64,000 bases of DNA from the NCBI GenBank assembly GCA_963704405.1, contig OY969903.1, positions 3,162,001 to 3,226,000 on the forward strand. Direction: 5' to 3'. Position numbers and translations under genes: made by a program. Shown here piece after piece: positions 9,150 through 18,171 of the stretch. Positions within the stretch are counted from its first letter, which is position 1, and every line of letters starts with the position of its first letter. The stretch comes from MFD01213-c1 sp963704405. Lineage in GTDB: Bacteria; Planctomycetota; Phycisphaerae; Tepidisphaerales; Tepidisphaeraceae. The notes below the pieces were generated by a model, which worked only from the letters and a program-made list of their open reading frames with translations, was not told the DNA's origin and searched no databases.

Positions 9150-9487
9150 CGACAGAACGATCGAATCGCTCATCCGATGGCCATAGGATCAAAGTTTGGC
9201 AACCCGCGGCGCCCATACTACGAAAGATGTCGCCCGGATAACGCTTCCAAATTTGTAACACTTCAGCCGCGTGCAATGTTCGGCGCTTGCAAGGCATAGC
9301 GCCCTGGGTCGGTATCGGCCAGCAGTTTGCGTCGTCCAAGGGGTGTAAAAGTGATCCAAGGTGATTTACATCTGTCCGCACGGCCCGGCCTTTCTTGTTT
9401 GACTTGGAACTGTGATAAGTCCCGAATCTACAAGAGGCAGGGCCGTCGCGCTATAGCCACCGCAAAAAAAACGATGCAATATTCGGG
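9150..9487. other. Intergenic region without a supported gene
   Basis: About 340 bp between the cupredoxin gene and the end of the FG-GAP gene. I see one short inverted repeat (GGCGCT...AGCGCC near 9280-9303) but no U-tract, RNA-gene fold or convincing promoter. A minus-strand reading frame of about 80 codons (9130-9381) has no recognisable features and overlaps the cupredoxin gene's end, so I do not call it. Confidence 0.6.
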
Positions 9488-12040
9488 CTAGGCGGGAATC
9501 GCCAGGGTTTGGCTTTGGGAGGTAGGATCGACGACCTCGATCACCAGTGTTCCGGAGGCTGTTGCCTGGGCCATTTGGGCGGCGGTTAAATGGACGTGCA
9601 CCACGCGGAAGTGGCCGGTTGGGAGAGACAGGGAAACGAGGTGGGAAACTAATTGGGTGCCATCGGTGGTAGTGGCGTCGGAGGATGCAAATATCGCAAT
9701 AGTGCTGGGCCCAACCGGCGCGACGTTGCCCTGGTTGGTGACGGTGAAAGTGACGCTTGCTGCGCCTTTATGGGCGAGGACGATTGAACCTAAGGATGGC
9801 ACTAGCGAGACGAAGGGGGCGGCCAGTGTGTACTGGGGGCTGGATGTCTGGGTTGTGTTGGAGTCGGGATCGGTGAGGCGGGCGACGATGTTGTAATTGC
9901 CGTTCGCAACGGCGGGAAGTGTCAGCAGCGGCAATGTGATGACTCTGCTTGCGCCGGGTTTCAGGACGATTGCCCGGGTTAAACTGCGGATCAAAGTGCC
10001 GTCGGCGGCGAGGCCGTCGGGGGATGTGAACAAGGCGATCTGGCTGGGGCCTTTGCTGGTGATGTTGCCGTTGTTGGTTACTTTGAATTGTATTTTGGCT
10101 CTGGTCTTGACGCCGCTGATATCGGCGGAGGCGAGGGTGGTTTGAAGCGGGGTTTGGGAGAAAGCGATGAACGGAGCGGCGGCGGTTAGCGCCGGGCCGG
10201 GGATGGAGACGGTAGTTTTATTGGATGGGTCGGTGACCTGCGCGAGCAGCGTGTATACGCCGCTGAGATTTGCGGAGAGTGCGGGGATGGAAATCGTGAA
10301 GGTTGTATGGGCGGTGGAGCGGATTTTTAATTTTGGTTTTGTGATGGAGCCCAGGAGCAGGGAATTGCCGTCGATGAGGCCATTGGTGGAGGCGTAGACG
10401 CTTACGGTTGTGGGCCCTGATGAGATAACGCCTGCGGAGTTGACGACATTGACGGTGACGTGGGCATGAACGATGGAGCCGGAGACGACGACCGCCGCGA
10501 GGGTTGAATGAGTGATGGTGGGGGTGAGGGCAGAGGTGGTGGCGATCGCGACGGTGAAAGATGTGGAGGTGTCTGGGGAATCGCTGCCATCGGTGGCGGT
10601 CAGGGTGTAGACGCCGTTGGTAGTGATGGAGAGATCGGTGAAAGTGGCGACGCCACCAACAGCAGTGACGGTGGGAGTGCCGTTGAGCGTTCCACCGCCG
10701 GTGATGGCCAGGGTGACGTTTGGGGTGTCGCTGGTAAGGGGTATGCCGTTGGAATCTTTGACCGCGACAGTGATCGTCCCTAGCGCTCCAGTTGCCGTGA
10801 GGGCGGCAGGTTGCTGGGAAAAGGCGAGTTGGTTTGTCGGAACGGCGGGGACGCTCAAGAGAGACGAAATCTGGGAACTGCTGGTCAGCACGACATCCGT
10901 TTCGGGTGTGCCGGCGCCCACAAGGTCGCCGGCGGCAATGGCGGTGGGGCTGGCGCCGGCGATGGAGATGGTTGCGCCGGTGTTGAAGGTTCCGTTGCCG
11001 ACGCCGAGCAAGGCGATGGCCTGTTCGCTGCTGCCGGCACCCAGAAGAGAAATCAGGTCCGGGATTCCGTCATTGTTTAAATCGCTGGCGCTGACGCTCA
11101 GGGGGCCACCGCCAGTGGGTGATGCGGTGACGACGCTGTTCACAGGAGCGGTGAATGTTCCGTCGCCATTATTTGCCAGGAAGCTGACTTCCCTGCCGGT
11201 GCTGTCGGCGGTGACGATGTCTAATTCGGGAAGGCCATTGATGGTTTTATTGCGGAAATTGCCGACGGCAATTGATGTCGGGGCGGGGCCGGTGGGATAG
11301 GCGATCTGTTGCTTGAAGGTTCCGTCACCGTTGCCGAGAAAGACGGCGATCTTGTTATCGAGTTGGCCGACGATGGCGAAATCCGGGTTTCCGTCACCGT
11401 TGAAGTCGCCGGTGGCGACCGCCGACACCGATCCGAAGGGAAGGCTGAATGGATTGGCAGAGATGGCATTGCCGCTGCTGTTGATAAAGGTGATGGCGGC
11501 GTTGTTATTGTTGCTGGCGCTGCTGCTGATGGTCAGAACATCGCTGTTTCCGTCCTTGTTGAAATCGGCTACGGCCATTGCGTGGTTGTCATTCAGTGCC
11601 GCAATAGCGCCGCCGCTGGTGAAGTTGCCTAAGCCGTCGTCGTGGAAAATGAAGATATTGCCTGGTGTCCCGGTCGTGCCGGCAAAGACATCCAGTTTGG
11701 CGGCGACGCCGAAATGGCCTGTGCCCACGGAGGCGGGCGTACCTGTGATGGGAATCTCCGTGGGAACGGCAAACGATCCGTCTCCCTTGCTGTTGAATAC
11801 ACCAACGATGCCCGAACCGGCACTGGTTCCGGCAACAAGCAGGTCGGCTTTGCCGTCGCCGTTGATGTCGGCGAGGGTGACACCCCCCGGTGCGATGGTC
11901 AGTGAACCGGTTGTTGTGTTGACGGGCGAACCGTAGGCGACGCCTGCGAGATATTGCCGTGGTTCGAGAAACTCGGCGGCGCCGCGAATGGGCTTTTGAA
12001 CAGTTGCTTTTTTCGATGCGGACTTAGATGGACGGCTCAC
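9488..12040 (-). CDS. Large secreted FG-GAP/VCBS repeat protein with LEPR-type N-terminus
   Basis: An 850-residue extracellular protein. Near the N-terminus EFLEPRQYLAG is a variant of the planctomycete LEPR-x-LL motif found on large exported proteins. Residues of about 40-420 hold FG-GAP/VCBS repeats with Ca-binding-like DxNxDGxxD loops (DINGDGKADLL, DFNKDGNSDVL, DFNGDGNPDFA, DLNNDGIPDLI), expected to form a beta-propeller. A Big/Ig-like domain (about 430-515) and three related CARDB-like repeats of about 100 residues follow. The start is set by a strong AAGGAG six bases before a GTG at 12040; an in-frame ATG further upstream (12085) lacks one. Function is probably surface adhesion or binding; not known. 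Confidence 0.85.
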   Translation of the reverse strand: MSRPSKSASKKATVQKPIRGAAEFLEPRQYLAGVAYGSPVNTTTGSLTIAPGGVTLADINGDGKADLLVAGTSAGSGIVGVFNSKGDGSFAVPTEIPITGTPASVGTGHFGVAAKLDVFAGTTGTPGNIFIFHDDGLGNFTSGGAIAALNDNHAMAVADFNKDGNSDVLTISSSASNNNNAAITFINSSGNAISANPFSLPFGSVSAVATGDFNGDGNPDFAIVGQLDNKIAVFLGNGDGTFKQQIAYPTGPAPTSIAVGNFRNKTINGLPELDIVTADSTGREVSFLANNGDGTFTAPVNSVVTASPTGGGPLSVSASDLNNDGIPDLISLLGAGSSEQAIALLGVGNGTFNTGATISIAGASPTAIAAGDLVGAGTPETDVVLTSSSQISSLLSVPAVPTNQLAFSQQPAALTATGALGTITVAVKDSNGIPLTSDTPNVTLAITGGGTLNGTPTVTAVGGVATFTDLSITTNGVYTLTATDGSDSPDTSTSFTVAIATTSALTPTITHSTLAAVVVSGSIVHAHVTVNVVNSAGVISSGPTTVSVYASTNGLIDGNSLLLGSITKPKLKIRSTAHTTFTISIPALSANLSGVYTLLAQVTDPSNKTTVSIPGPALTAAAPFIAFSQTPLQTTLASADISGVKTRAKIQFKVTNNGNITSKGPSQIALFTSPDGLAADGTLIRSLTRAIVLKPGASRVITLPLLTLPAVANGNYNIVARLTDPDSNTTQTSSPQYTLAAPFVSLVPSLGSIVLAHKGAASVTFTVTNQGNVAPVGPSTIAIFASSDATTTDGTQLVSHLVSLSLPTGHFRVVHVHLTAAQMAQATASGTLVIEVVDPTSQSQTLAIPA

Positions 12041-12266
12041 GTTTTTCTCCTTGGAATCGGCAGTCGAGCAATGGCGGCGGTGCAACCACCTGGCGGCGGG
12101 GGAAAGTGTACCGTGGTGGGGCTGAATAAGCGCATGCTAACTTGCGGTGCAAAGATGCACGGGTCTGGCGCTTTAGCGTAGCTTCTCGTGGGGCGGGGGG
12201 AGAATGCGACCGCGAAGCTACGAATGGCGCGAAGAGAGACAAAAGGGGAAGCTCGGGACACGACCC

Positions 12267-12690
12267 TTAACCAACGCTCGCACCCTTCCTCCACCCTGCC
12301 GGCCTGCCTCTCGCCCGCAGCGTCGTCTGCAATCCATGCCGCTGCGCCATCTGCTTCACCAACTTCGCCCGCAACGCATTACGTTCCACATACCGCAGCA
12401 CCCACAGCAGATGCTCGTCGGCCTGCACCATGAAATTCTTAAACCGCCCCTGATACACATGCCCGCTCCCCACCGCCTTGTGCGCCACCTGCCACCGCGT
12501 GGCGTGCCGAAGACTCAGCGCCCAAAAAACCGCCCCAAATCCCCATCCTCGCGAGGGCGAACCACAAAATGCCAGTGATTCCCCATGATGCACCAGGCGA
12601 ACACCGGCATCGCCAGCCGCTGATGCGTCTCCACGAGCGCCCGCTCAAACGCCAGAAAATCCCCCTCTGTCTTAATTGTTTCCGACAGCA
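12267..12690 (-). pseudogene. REP-associated tyrosine transposase (RAYT, Y1/HUH), decayed copy 1
   Basis: Residues FAWCIMGNHWHFVVRPREDGDLGRFF contain the HUH motif (HWH) of IS200-like RAYT enzymes, but in two frames. The rest (SLRHATRWQ, GHVYQGRFKNF, LRYVERNALRAKLV) continues only after a one-base deletion in the T6 run near 12520. The N-terminus is replaced by unrelated sequence. The usual segment between YVERNALRAKLV and the final GLQTTLRARGRP is deleted. The copy cannot be active. Two more fragments of the same family occur at 17.5 and 18.2 kb. Confidence 0.8.
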
Positions 12691-12898
12691 CACTCAACGG
12701 ATTGAGGGCCGGGTGAGAGGGTGCGGGAGAGGGCCGGACTTGGAGGCCCTCTTTCCTGCATTGCAACGCTGCGATCGAAAGAACCGAAACAGCGGTGATA
12801 AAGATGGAATTCGAAACTTAAAGAGAATTGTGTGAACGCAGGCGCGGTCAAGCTAAAACGGCGGCGGGGATGCGGCAAGGACCAATCGAATGCGAGGA

Positions 12899-13276
12899 TT
12901 ACTGCGGCTTCGATGGTTCGCCGGCGAGTTCGGAAATCCGGGCTATGAGCTTATCGAAACCAACTGTGCCTTTTACGATAAAATCGACGGCTCCCAGCCG
13001 CCTGGCTTCGGTCATCGTTTCGTGATGGGTGTCTGCCGAATACATCGCCACCCGTACGTCCTTCAGCTCTTCGTGTTCCTTAATCGCTTTCAGAACCGCC
13101 AGCCCATCCATTTCGGGCATGTTCACGTCGAGAACCAACAGTGATGGTTTGCGGATATGGAGCATGGCTAGGGCCTCAGCGCCGCCCGTAACCGACACGG
13201 ACTCATGGCCGGAGTATCGAAGCAGGCGTTCCAAGGCGGTGCCGGTGTCTTTCTGGTCGTCCACGATTAATATCAT
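12899..13276 (-). CDS. Single-domain response regulator (CheY-like receiver)
   Basis: A 125-residue receiver domain with the acidic pair in ILIVDD (residues 6-7), the phospho-acceptor Asp50 in LLVLDVNMPEMDG, the switch Ser80 in MYSADT and Lys102 in FIVKG. There is no output domain, so it signals by protein contact or passes phosphate on. The ATG at 13276 follows an AAAGGA ribosome binding site; upstream in-frame codons are not conserved. It lies 142 bp downstream of a histidine kinase on the same strand, its likely partner. Confidence 0.9.
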   Translation of the reverse strand: MILIVDDQKDTGTALERLLRYSGHESVSVTGGAEALAMLHIRKPSLLVLDVNMPEMDGLAVLKAIKEHEELKDVRVAMYSADTHHETMTEARRLGAVDFIVKGTVGFDKLIARISELAGEPSKPQ

Positions 13277-13418
13277 GTGTCCTTTGGCAAGGCGGATCAG
13301 AGTGACCAACGCACCGTAGACCGATATCCGGCAGGGGGTAACTGACAAAGTGGGCCGGATGTGAGAATGTTTCAAATCGGCATACCGCGATGAGCGATTG
13401 GGTGTTAACGCTTGCCCG

Positions 13419-14599
13419 TCACATGGTCTGGATGTGTTTCTCATCCAGAATGGGCTGCCCGGACTTGACCAGACAATGACGCGGCAGGCGAACGGTGAAG
13501 GAGGTTCCGGCTTCCTGGGATGAGGTAACGTCGATTGTTCCGCCGTGTGATGTCGCGATCTCGCGGGCGATATACAAGCCCAGCCCGATGCTGCCGGGGC
13601 GGTTTGCCTTGGGCCTGCCGGCACTGGAACCGCGTATCAGCGGCTCGAATATCTTCGCCAACTCTCCAGGGGCGATGGGTAGACCTCCATTGTGGATTAG
13701 CAACACCACCTCAGCCGTTTCGCCGGTGACCTTCAGATCAATCGGCGCGTCTTCTGCGCCGTGCTGGACGGCGTTTCCAACCAGATTGGAGACCATTTGA
13801 CGAAGGCGGTCGGAATCCCAGTTGCCGGTGAGGTCGCCTTCGGATTCAAAGCGGATGACCCGCTCTGGGAAGCTGCTCCGATATTCTGCGAACACCGCCC
13901 GGCAAAGCGTACCCAAATCCATCGGGGCGGGAGAAACGGGCATCCCCGCGCCAGCCGGGTGCGGGTGTAATCAAGAAGGTCGCTGATCATCCGAGCCATC
14001 AGGGTAACGCTGATCGAAATCCGGGAGGCCGTCTGGGTCGATTCAAGATTGGAATCGCATTGCTCCGGGAGCAATGCAGCCGACATTGCAATCGCGTTCA
14101 GCGGGTTGCGCAGATCGTGACTGAGAATGGCCAGGAAGAGATCGCGGGATTGATCGACCCGTCTTGTGTAACTGCTCACTGCCTTGGTCAGCGATTGGTC
14201 GATTGATTCGTTGAACCGGGTTAGATCATCCACGTCCCGCTCGTGAGCTTCCGGCGCGGTATCGCGCCAAAGCTGGAGCACACTCGCACGCAGCGCCCGA
14301 TACTCGGAAACCACTTCCATAAGATCAAACCCGGAGCCGAGCCTGCCAGCCGCGTGCATCTCCGATGCGCCATTCAATGCCGCGCCGTCGTCCCTTGGAT
14401 GGCCTCTGGATTTTGCTGCTCGCTGAATCGAGCTTTGGGAAGATTGCATGTCATGCACCGTGGCTAAGAGAATCTCTCCGGCATGGTCACGCAGCGCAAG
14501 CACGTTCATCTTCGCACCCGGCGTGATTCCGCGGGCGAAAGCTTCCCATTCTAAAAGGATGGGCTCCATGTTCGAGACGATGTAATCTGCAAGCCGCAT
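13419..14599 (-). pseudogene. Sensor histidine kinase with RsbRD-like N-terminus, frameshifted
   Basis: The N-terminal part (MRLADYIVSNMEPILLEWEAFA) resembles an RsbRD-type sensory domain. The dimerisation box LAILSHDLRNPLNAIAMSA carries the phospho-accepting His. The ATPase half follows with an N-box (MVSNLVGNAVQHG) and a G-box (GSIGLGLYIAREI). The reading frame breaks near 13945: the normal RTRLGxGMPVSP join is present only if one G is restored in GGCGCGGGG. Both halves are otherwise complete, giving a kinase of about 393 residues. I took ATG 14599; a GTG at 14647 is an alternative start. Probable partner of the CheY-like gene downstream. Confidence 0.82.
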
Positions 14600-14766
14600 G
14601 AGTTGAACTTTTACTATTGCCACTTCCGCAAGCTTGTGAACTTGCACTGTGACGGCATCAGGTAATCCGAGCGCCTGCGCGGAGCGTATTCCATATCGAT
14701 TCGGATAGACTCTCGAATAGCCAATCTTATTGTACCCCCCCCCAGCAAAGTAAAGGCCACAAGCCT

Positions 14767-14781
14767 GCTCTGTAGAAAACC
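14767..14781 (+). repeat. 15-bp direct repeat, left copy (GCTCTGTAGAAAACC)
   Basis: GCTCTGTAGAAAACC occurs here and again, same orientation, at 18104-18118. The two copies bracket 3.3 kb holding both insertion sequences, a RAYT tail and one hypothetical gene. It may be the end of an older mobile element or a recombination scar; I do not recognise the family. The ISAs1 element begins 3 bp after it. Confidence 0.5.
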
Positions 14782-14784
14782 ACT
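14774..14784 (+). repeat. Target-site duplication of the ISAs1-family element, left
   Basis: AGAAAACCACT is repeated exactly at 16011-16021 on the other side of the element. An 11-bp identity slightly exceeds the 8-10 bp usual for the family, so one base may be chance. Perfect copies mean the insertion is recent. Confidence 0.8.
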
Positions 14785-16010
14785 CAGGGCAACCGCATTC
14801 TCGGCGAAATGATTAGACTATGGCCTTTTGGCCTCGCGGAGCGAGGTCAGGAGGTCATGGATGGCCAATTCGATCGAAACGCACTTTGCGGCTTTGCCTG
14901 ATCCGCGATGTAATCGCGGCAAACGCCATAAGCTTTCGGACATGATCATCATCGCCGTGACGGCGGTCATCTGTTGTGCTGACAGTTGGTCGGATGTCGT
15001 CGATTTTGGTCTGGCCAAGGGGCGGTGGTTCGAAACTTTTCTCGACTTGCCGCACGGGATTCCCAGCCAGGATACCTTTGAGCGCGTCTTCGCGCGCCTC
15101 GATCCAGACGCTTTTGAACGATGTTTCATGGATTGGGCCGCCGCCCTGGCCGGTTCATCGAAGGGGAAGCTGGTGGCAATCGACGGAAAGAGGATTCGCC
15201 GCAGCTTCCAGCATGCGTGGGATCATTCCACCGCCGCCCATTTGGTTAGCGCGTTTGTCGCGGAGAACGCGACGGTGCTGGGCCAACTGGCGGTGGATTG
15301 CAAGGAGAATGAAATTGTCGCCATTCCTCAACTGCTGGATCTGCTGGACATTGGCGGAGCGACCGTCACGATCGACGCGATGGGATGCCAGACGGAAATC
15401 GCCGCGAAAATCGTGGAAAAGGGTGGGGATTACGTGCTGGCCGTAAAGGACAACCAGCCCACGCTGCACAAGTCGCTGCAACGGAATCTGGATGAGATGA
15501 TTCTTGAGAAGTTCGCCAGCGTTCATCATGGAGTTGAGACAACGGTCGATGGGGATCATGGCCGAATCGAAACGCGCCAAGTGTGGGTGACCGATCAATT
15601 GGACGACTGGCTGGATGCCGATCAGCGGACGCGATGGATCGGATTAAAATCAGCGGCGGTGGTGCAATCCACACGCGATGTGCCGCTCAAGGGAGTGAGT
15701 ACCGAGCGGCGTTACTTTATCTCCAGCCTCGGCGGCGTAGACGCGGCTCGGATGGCCCAGGCGATCCGGGGTCATTGGGCGGTGGAAAATAAACTGCATT
15801 GGGTGCTGGACGTGGGTTTTGATGAGGACCAGAAGCGTAATCGCAAGGATCATTCCGCGGAAAACTTCAGCCGGGTGCGTCGGATCGCACTGAATCTGTT
15901 GCAGCGGGAGAAGACCAAAAAGCGTGGAATCAAAGGCAGACGCCTCAATGCCGCCTGGGATCACGATTATTTGCTCAAACTACTCGGAGGCTGAGAATGC
16001 GGTTGCCCTG
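14785..16010 (+). mobile_element. ISAs1-family insertion sequence, complete
   Basis: A 1226-bp element with perfect 18-bp terminal inverted repeats: CAGGGCAACCGCATTCTC at 14785-14802 and its complement at 15993-16010. The ends begin CAGGG as in the family. It carries one full-length transposase gene and is flanked by identical 11-bp duplications. It sits upstream of the histidine kinase gene, about 140 bp from its start, and could influence that gene's expression. It appears intact and potentially active. Confidence 0.93.
14861..15994 (+). CDS. ISAs1-family DDE transposase
   Basis: A 377-residue transposase that cuts and inserts the surrounding element. The N-terminal DUF4372-like region has DPRCNRGKRHKLSDMIIIAV, and the DDE catalytic core follows with LVAIDGKRIR (first Asp), VTIDAMGCQ (second Asp) and the RGHWAVENKLHWVLDVGFDED segment that holds the Glu. 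Start ATG 14861 follows AGGAGG at a proper distance. The stop codon overlaps the inner end of the right terminal repeat by two bases. No frame breaks are seen, so it should be functional. Confidence 0.93.
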   Translation: MANSIETHFAALPDPRCNRGKRHKLSDMIIIAVTAVICCADSWSDVVDFGLAKGRWFETFLDLPHGIPSQDTFERVFARLDPDAFERCFMDWAAALAGSSKGKLVAIDGKRIRRSFQHAWDHSTAAHLVSAFVAENATVLGQLAVDCKENEIVAIPQLLDLLDIGGATVTIDAMGCQTEIAAKIVEKGGDYVLAVKDNQPTLHKSLQRNLDEMILEKFASVHHGVETTVDGDHGRIETRQVWVTDQLDDWLDADQRTRWIGLKSAAVVQSTRDVPLKGVSTERRYFISSLGGVDAARMAQAIRGHWAVENKLHWVLDVGFDEDQKRNRKDHSAENFSRVRRIALNLLQREKTKKRGIKGRRLNAAWDHDYLLKLLGG

Positions 16011-16021
16011 AGAAAACCACT
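16011..16021 (+). repeat. Target-site duplication of the ISAs1-family element, right
   Basis: AGAAAACCACT, identical to 14774-14784, directly after the right terminal inverted repeat. Confidence 0.8.
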
Positions 16022-16080
16022 ACTTAACGGCTGAGTCCATCCGAACCTGAAAACGTATTACCTATAAGAGAAAACTAAAA

Positions 16081-16091
16081 GGGACTGGAAC
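16081..16091 (+). repeat. Target-site duplication of the IS4-family element, left
   Basis: GGGACTGGAAC is repeated exactly at 17500-17510. Joining the flanks restores AAAGGGACTGGAACCTTT, an imperfect palindrome. This suggests the element landed in a small REP-like hairpin next to a RAYT remnant. Confidence 0.85.
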
Positions 16092-17499
16092 TAATGCCAT
16101 TTAATTAAGCCGCAAGTCCGCGCCATGGCTGCACTTACTACATTCGCGCAAAACGCAGCCTCCTGATAGGCTGATGGTGCTTAAGTCACCAACCCACAGG
16201 AGGCCACGGATGGCCAGTATTGCTTATGCGTTGAAGCGGATCAAGCAGCAGCCGTTGCAGATCGACGCGATTCTGGATGCTCAGGCCGTCGAAGATTTGT
16301 TTGCCGAGCACGGTTACCGCTGGCGGAATCGGACGCTGGGACCGGCACAAACGATTGAGCTCTTTATCCGTCAGGTGATGGATGGGAACGAGTCGTGCGG
16401 ATACGTGCGTCAATGGGCCGGTGGAACCTTCACGGCCGGGGCGTATTGCGCGGCCCGCGCGCGGTTGCCGCTGGAAGGATTCTGGGGATTGTGCCGGCGC
16501 GTGTGGGAGCAGGTCCGAATGGATCACGAAGTGGACGTGCCGCTGTGGCATGGGCATCGGACTTTCTATCTGGACGGCACGAGTTTCTCGATGCCGGACA
16601 CGCCACAGTTGCAGAATGCTTTCGGCCAGCCGGGGCAACAGAAACCGGGATGCGGTTTTCCGGTAGGGCATCTTCTTCTATCCTTCGACGCGCGTACGGG
16701 AATGGTGTTGGACGCGATCCCCGGCCCGTTGCGGAGGCACGACTTACACGATGTGCCATGGATTCACGAGCATTTGGCACAGGGCGACATCCTCATCGGC
16801 GACAAGGCGTTCGGTTCCTGGGCGCACCTGGCGCTGCTGCAAAACAAAGGCATTCACGGCCTGTTTTCACTCCATCAACATCGTCCCGTGCATGGTAAAT
16901 CCGACCGGATCGCGCGCTGGCCCAAGCCGCCACGCAAGCCGGATTGGATCAGCGCCGAGCAGTTCGCCGCCTTGCCGGAATATCTCGACGTGCGCATCGT
17001 GCATCGGGTGATTCACCGCCGCGGCTTTCGCCCCGTGGAAGTAAACCTCGTAACCACGCTGCTGGATCAGCACAAATATCCCGCCAATGAACTGGTGGAA
17101 CTGGGGAGGGGCGCTGGGCGGCGGAACTGAACATCCGGCATCTCAAGACCACCATGGGAATGGAAATCCTCAAATGCAAAACGGCGGCAGGCGTGCTGAA
17201 GGAACTGGCCATCTTCCTGCTGGTGTATAATCTCGTGCGCGCCGTGATGCTCAAGGCGTCGGCGGACCAGGGCGTAGCGCCGGATCGAATCAGCTTCGCC
17301 GACACACTGGCCTGGATTCGCTGCACGTCACCGGGACAAGCGCTATGGGCGCTGCTCGTGAATCCGATTCGACCGGGTCGATTTGAGCCGCGTGCGATCA
17401 AACGCCGGCCCAAGGAATACGACCGGCTCAATCGTCCACGCCGGGAGATGCGAAACGCCCTAAAAAACAGGGGAAAGGCGGCTTAATTAAATGGCATTA
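16092..17499 (+). mobile_element. IS4-family insertion sequence
   Basis: A 1408-bp element bounded by perfect 22-bp inverted repeats (16092-16113 and 17478-17499; each contains TTAATTAA) and an exact 11-bp target duplication, within the 10-13 bp range of the IS4 family. It contains one transposase gene that is split by a frameshift. The ends are pristine, so the insertion is recent even though the transposase reads as broken. It lies 70 bp from the ISAs1 element, so this is an insertion hot spot. Confidence 0.92.
16210..17486 (+). pseudogene. IS4-family DDE transposase, frameshifted near the catalytic Glu region
   Basis: The first 306 codons (ATG 16210 after AGGAGG) contain the DDE core: FYLDGTSFSMPDT (Asp) and ILIGDKAFGS (Asp). 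The frame breaks at about 17103-17111; the continuation RWAAELNIRHLKTTMGMEILKC, holding the YREK-type Glu and Lys, is in another frame and runs to 17486. The Tyr expected just before is missing, so at least one base is lost in the GGGGAGGGG tract. As written, the protein would lack the catalytic Glu and the element could only move in trans. Confidence 0.88.
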
Positions 17500-17510
17500 G
17501 GGACTGGAAC
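17500..17510 (+). repeat. Target-site duplication of the IS4-family element, right
   Basis: GGGACTGGAAC, identical to 16081-16091, immediately outside the right terminal repeat. Confidence 0.85.
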
Positions 17511-17527
17511 CTTTAACCGGCCACCCG

Positions 17528-17620
17528 CTATGCCTTTTTCCGCCATCCCACCTGCCGGCCCCGCGTCCGCAGCGTGTGCTCCAAGCCCAGACGCTCAGCC
17601 GTTTCACGTGTCCGAAGTTG
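17528..17620 (-). pseudogene. RAYT transposase C-terminal fragment, copy 2
   Basis: On the minus strand the codons read TRETAERLGLEHTLRTRG then RQVGWRKKA and a TAG stop. This is the C-terminal tail of a RAYT protein and resembles the tail of copy 1 (GLQTTLRARGRPAGWRKGA). Nothing else of the enzyme is present; an in-frame stop, shared with the upstream hypothetical gene, precedes it. It sits right beside the IS4 insertion site. Confidence 0.7.
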
Positions 17621-18022
17621 CTAGGCAAATGGATTCCAGTTCGGATCAGCCCGTGTCCGAGCGGCAAATTCGGCACCCGAGATGAGCACTTCTGTCGAGG
17701 GATACATCCAGACATTTGGCGAATCAGCTACTCGGATGAGCACATCATTCATTGCGGGCCATTTGCAGTACCGTAGCAGGAACTTTTGGAGCTTTTCGGG
17801 ATCGGCACCACGCGATTGTAGGTCTTCTTCCATCTTTCCAGGTGGATACGGCTGTGAATATTCGATAATGCACACGGCCCGACCTTGGCGATCCCAGACG
17901 TTCAACTCTTCGACTTCACCGAGACCGCGATCAGGACTTAACTGGTAAGTCTCTTTAAGGCGGTCGCGGACAGTCTGCATCGAAGCAGGACGCGGTAACA
18001 GCAAGATGTGGGTGTCGGACAT
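17621..18022 (-). CDS. Hypothetical protein
   Basis: A 133-residue soluble protein starting MSDTHILLLPRP. I do not recognise a family. It has a mixed alpha/beta look (an EYSQPYPPGKMEEDLQSR segment and a later WPAMNDVLIRVADSP strand-like stretch) and no signal peptide or membrane segment. It lies in the mobile-element cluster between two RAYT fragments, so it may be cargo or a resident gene stranded there. Its stop abuts a RAYT tail. Confidence 0.55.
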   Translation of the reverse strand: MSDTHILLLPRPASMQTVRDRLKETYQLSPDRGLGEVEELNVWDRQGRAVCIIEYSQPYPPGKMEEDLQSRGADPEKLQKFLLRYCKWPAMNDVLIRVADSPNVWMYPSTEVLISGAEFAARTRADPNWNPFA

Positions 18023-18103
18023 ATCGTCAACCTTCTTATAGGCCGGATTAGATCAAGTAAATCGTTAAAGCTATTCGTGGGGAGGACTAAAGGGGACACG
18101 ACG

Positions 18104-18118
18104 GCTCTGTAGAAAACC
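18104..18118 (+). repeat. 15-bp direct repeat, right copy (GCTCTGTAGAAAACC)
   Basis: Exact second copy of the repeat at 14767-14781. It closes the 3.3-kb segment with both insertion sequences and lies 10 bp after an AAGGGGACACG motif. Confidence 0.5.
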
Positions 18119-18171
18119 GCCCTGCGACGCGCCTATGATTGCTTGAAAATGTTAACCAGCAAGGGGGAATA

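Noticed and set aside
9130..9381. Minus-strand open frame of 83 codons
   Set aside because: It overlaps the cupredoxin gene end, has no ribosome binding site and no recognisable sequence.
12177..12222. 9-bp inverted repeat CGTAGCTTC...GAAGCTACG with a 28-base spacer, near a RAYT remnant
   Set aside because: The spacer is long and there is no second copy in the window, so a REP element cannot be claimed.
12690..12770. Sequence GGTGAGAGGGTGCGGGAG upstream of RAYT copy 1 as a REP unit
   Set aside because: Only one copy was seen in this window; a repeat cannot be shown from it.
14735..14743. Run of nine C upstream of the histidine kinase, as a phase-variable tract
   Set aside because: It lies outside the promoter core and coding region, with no evidence of length variation.
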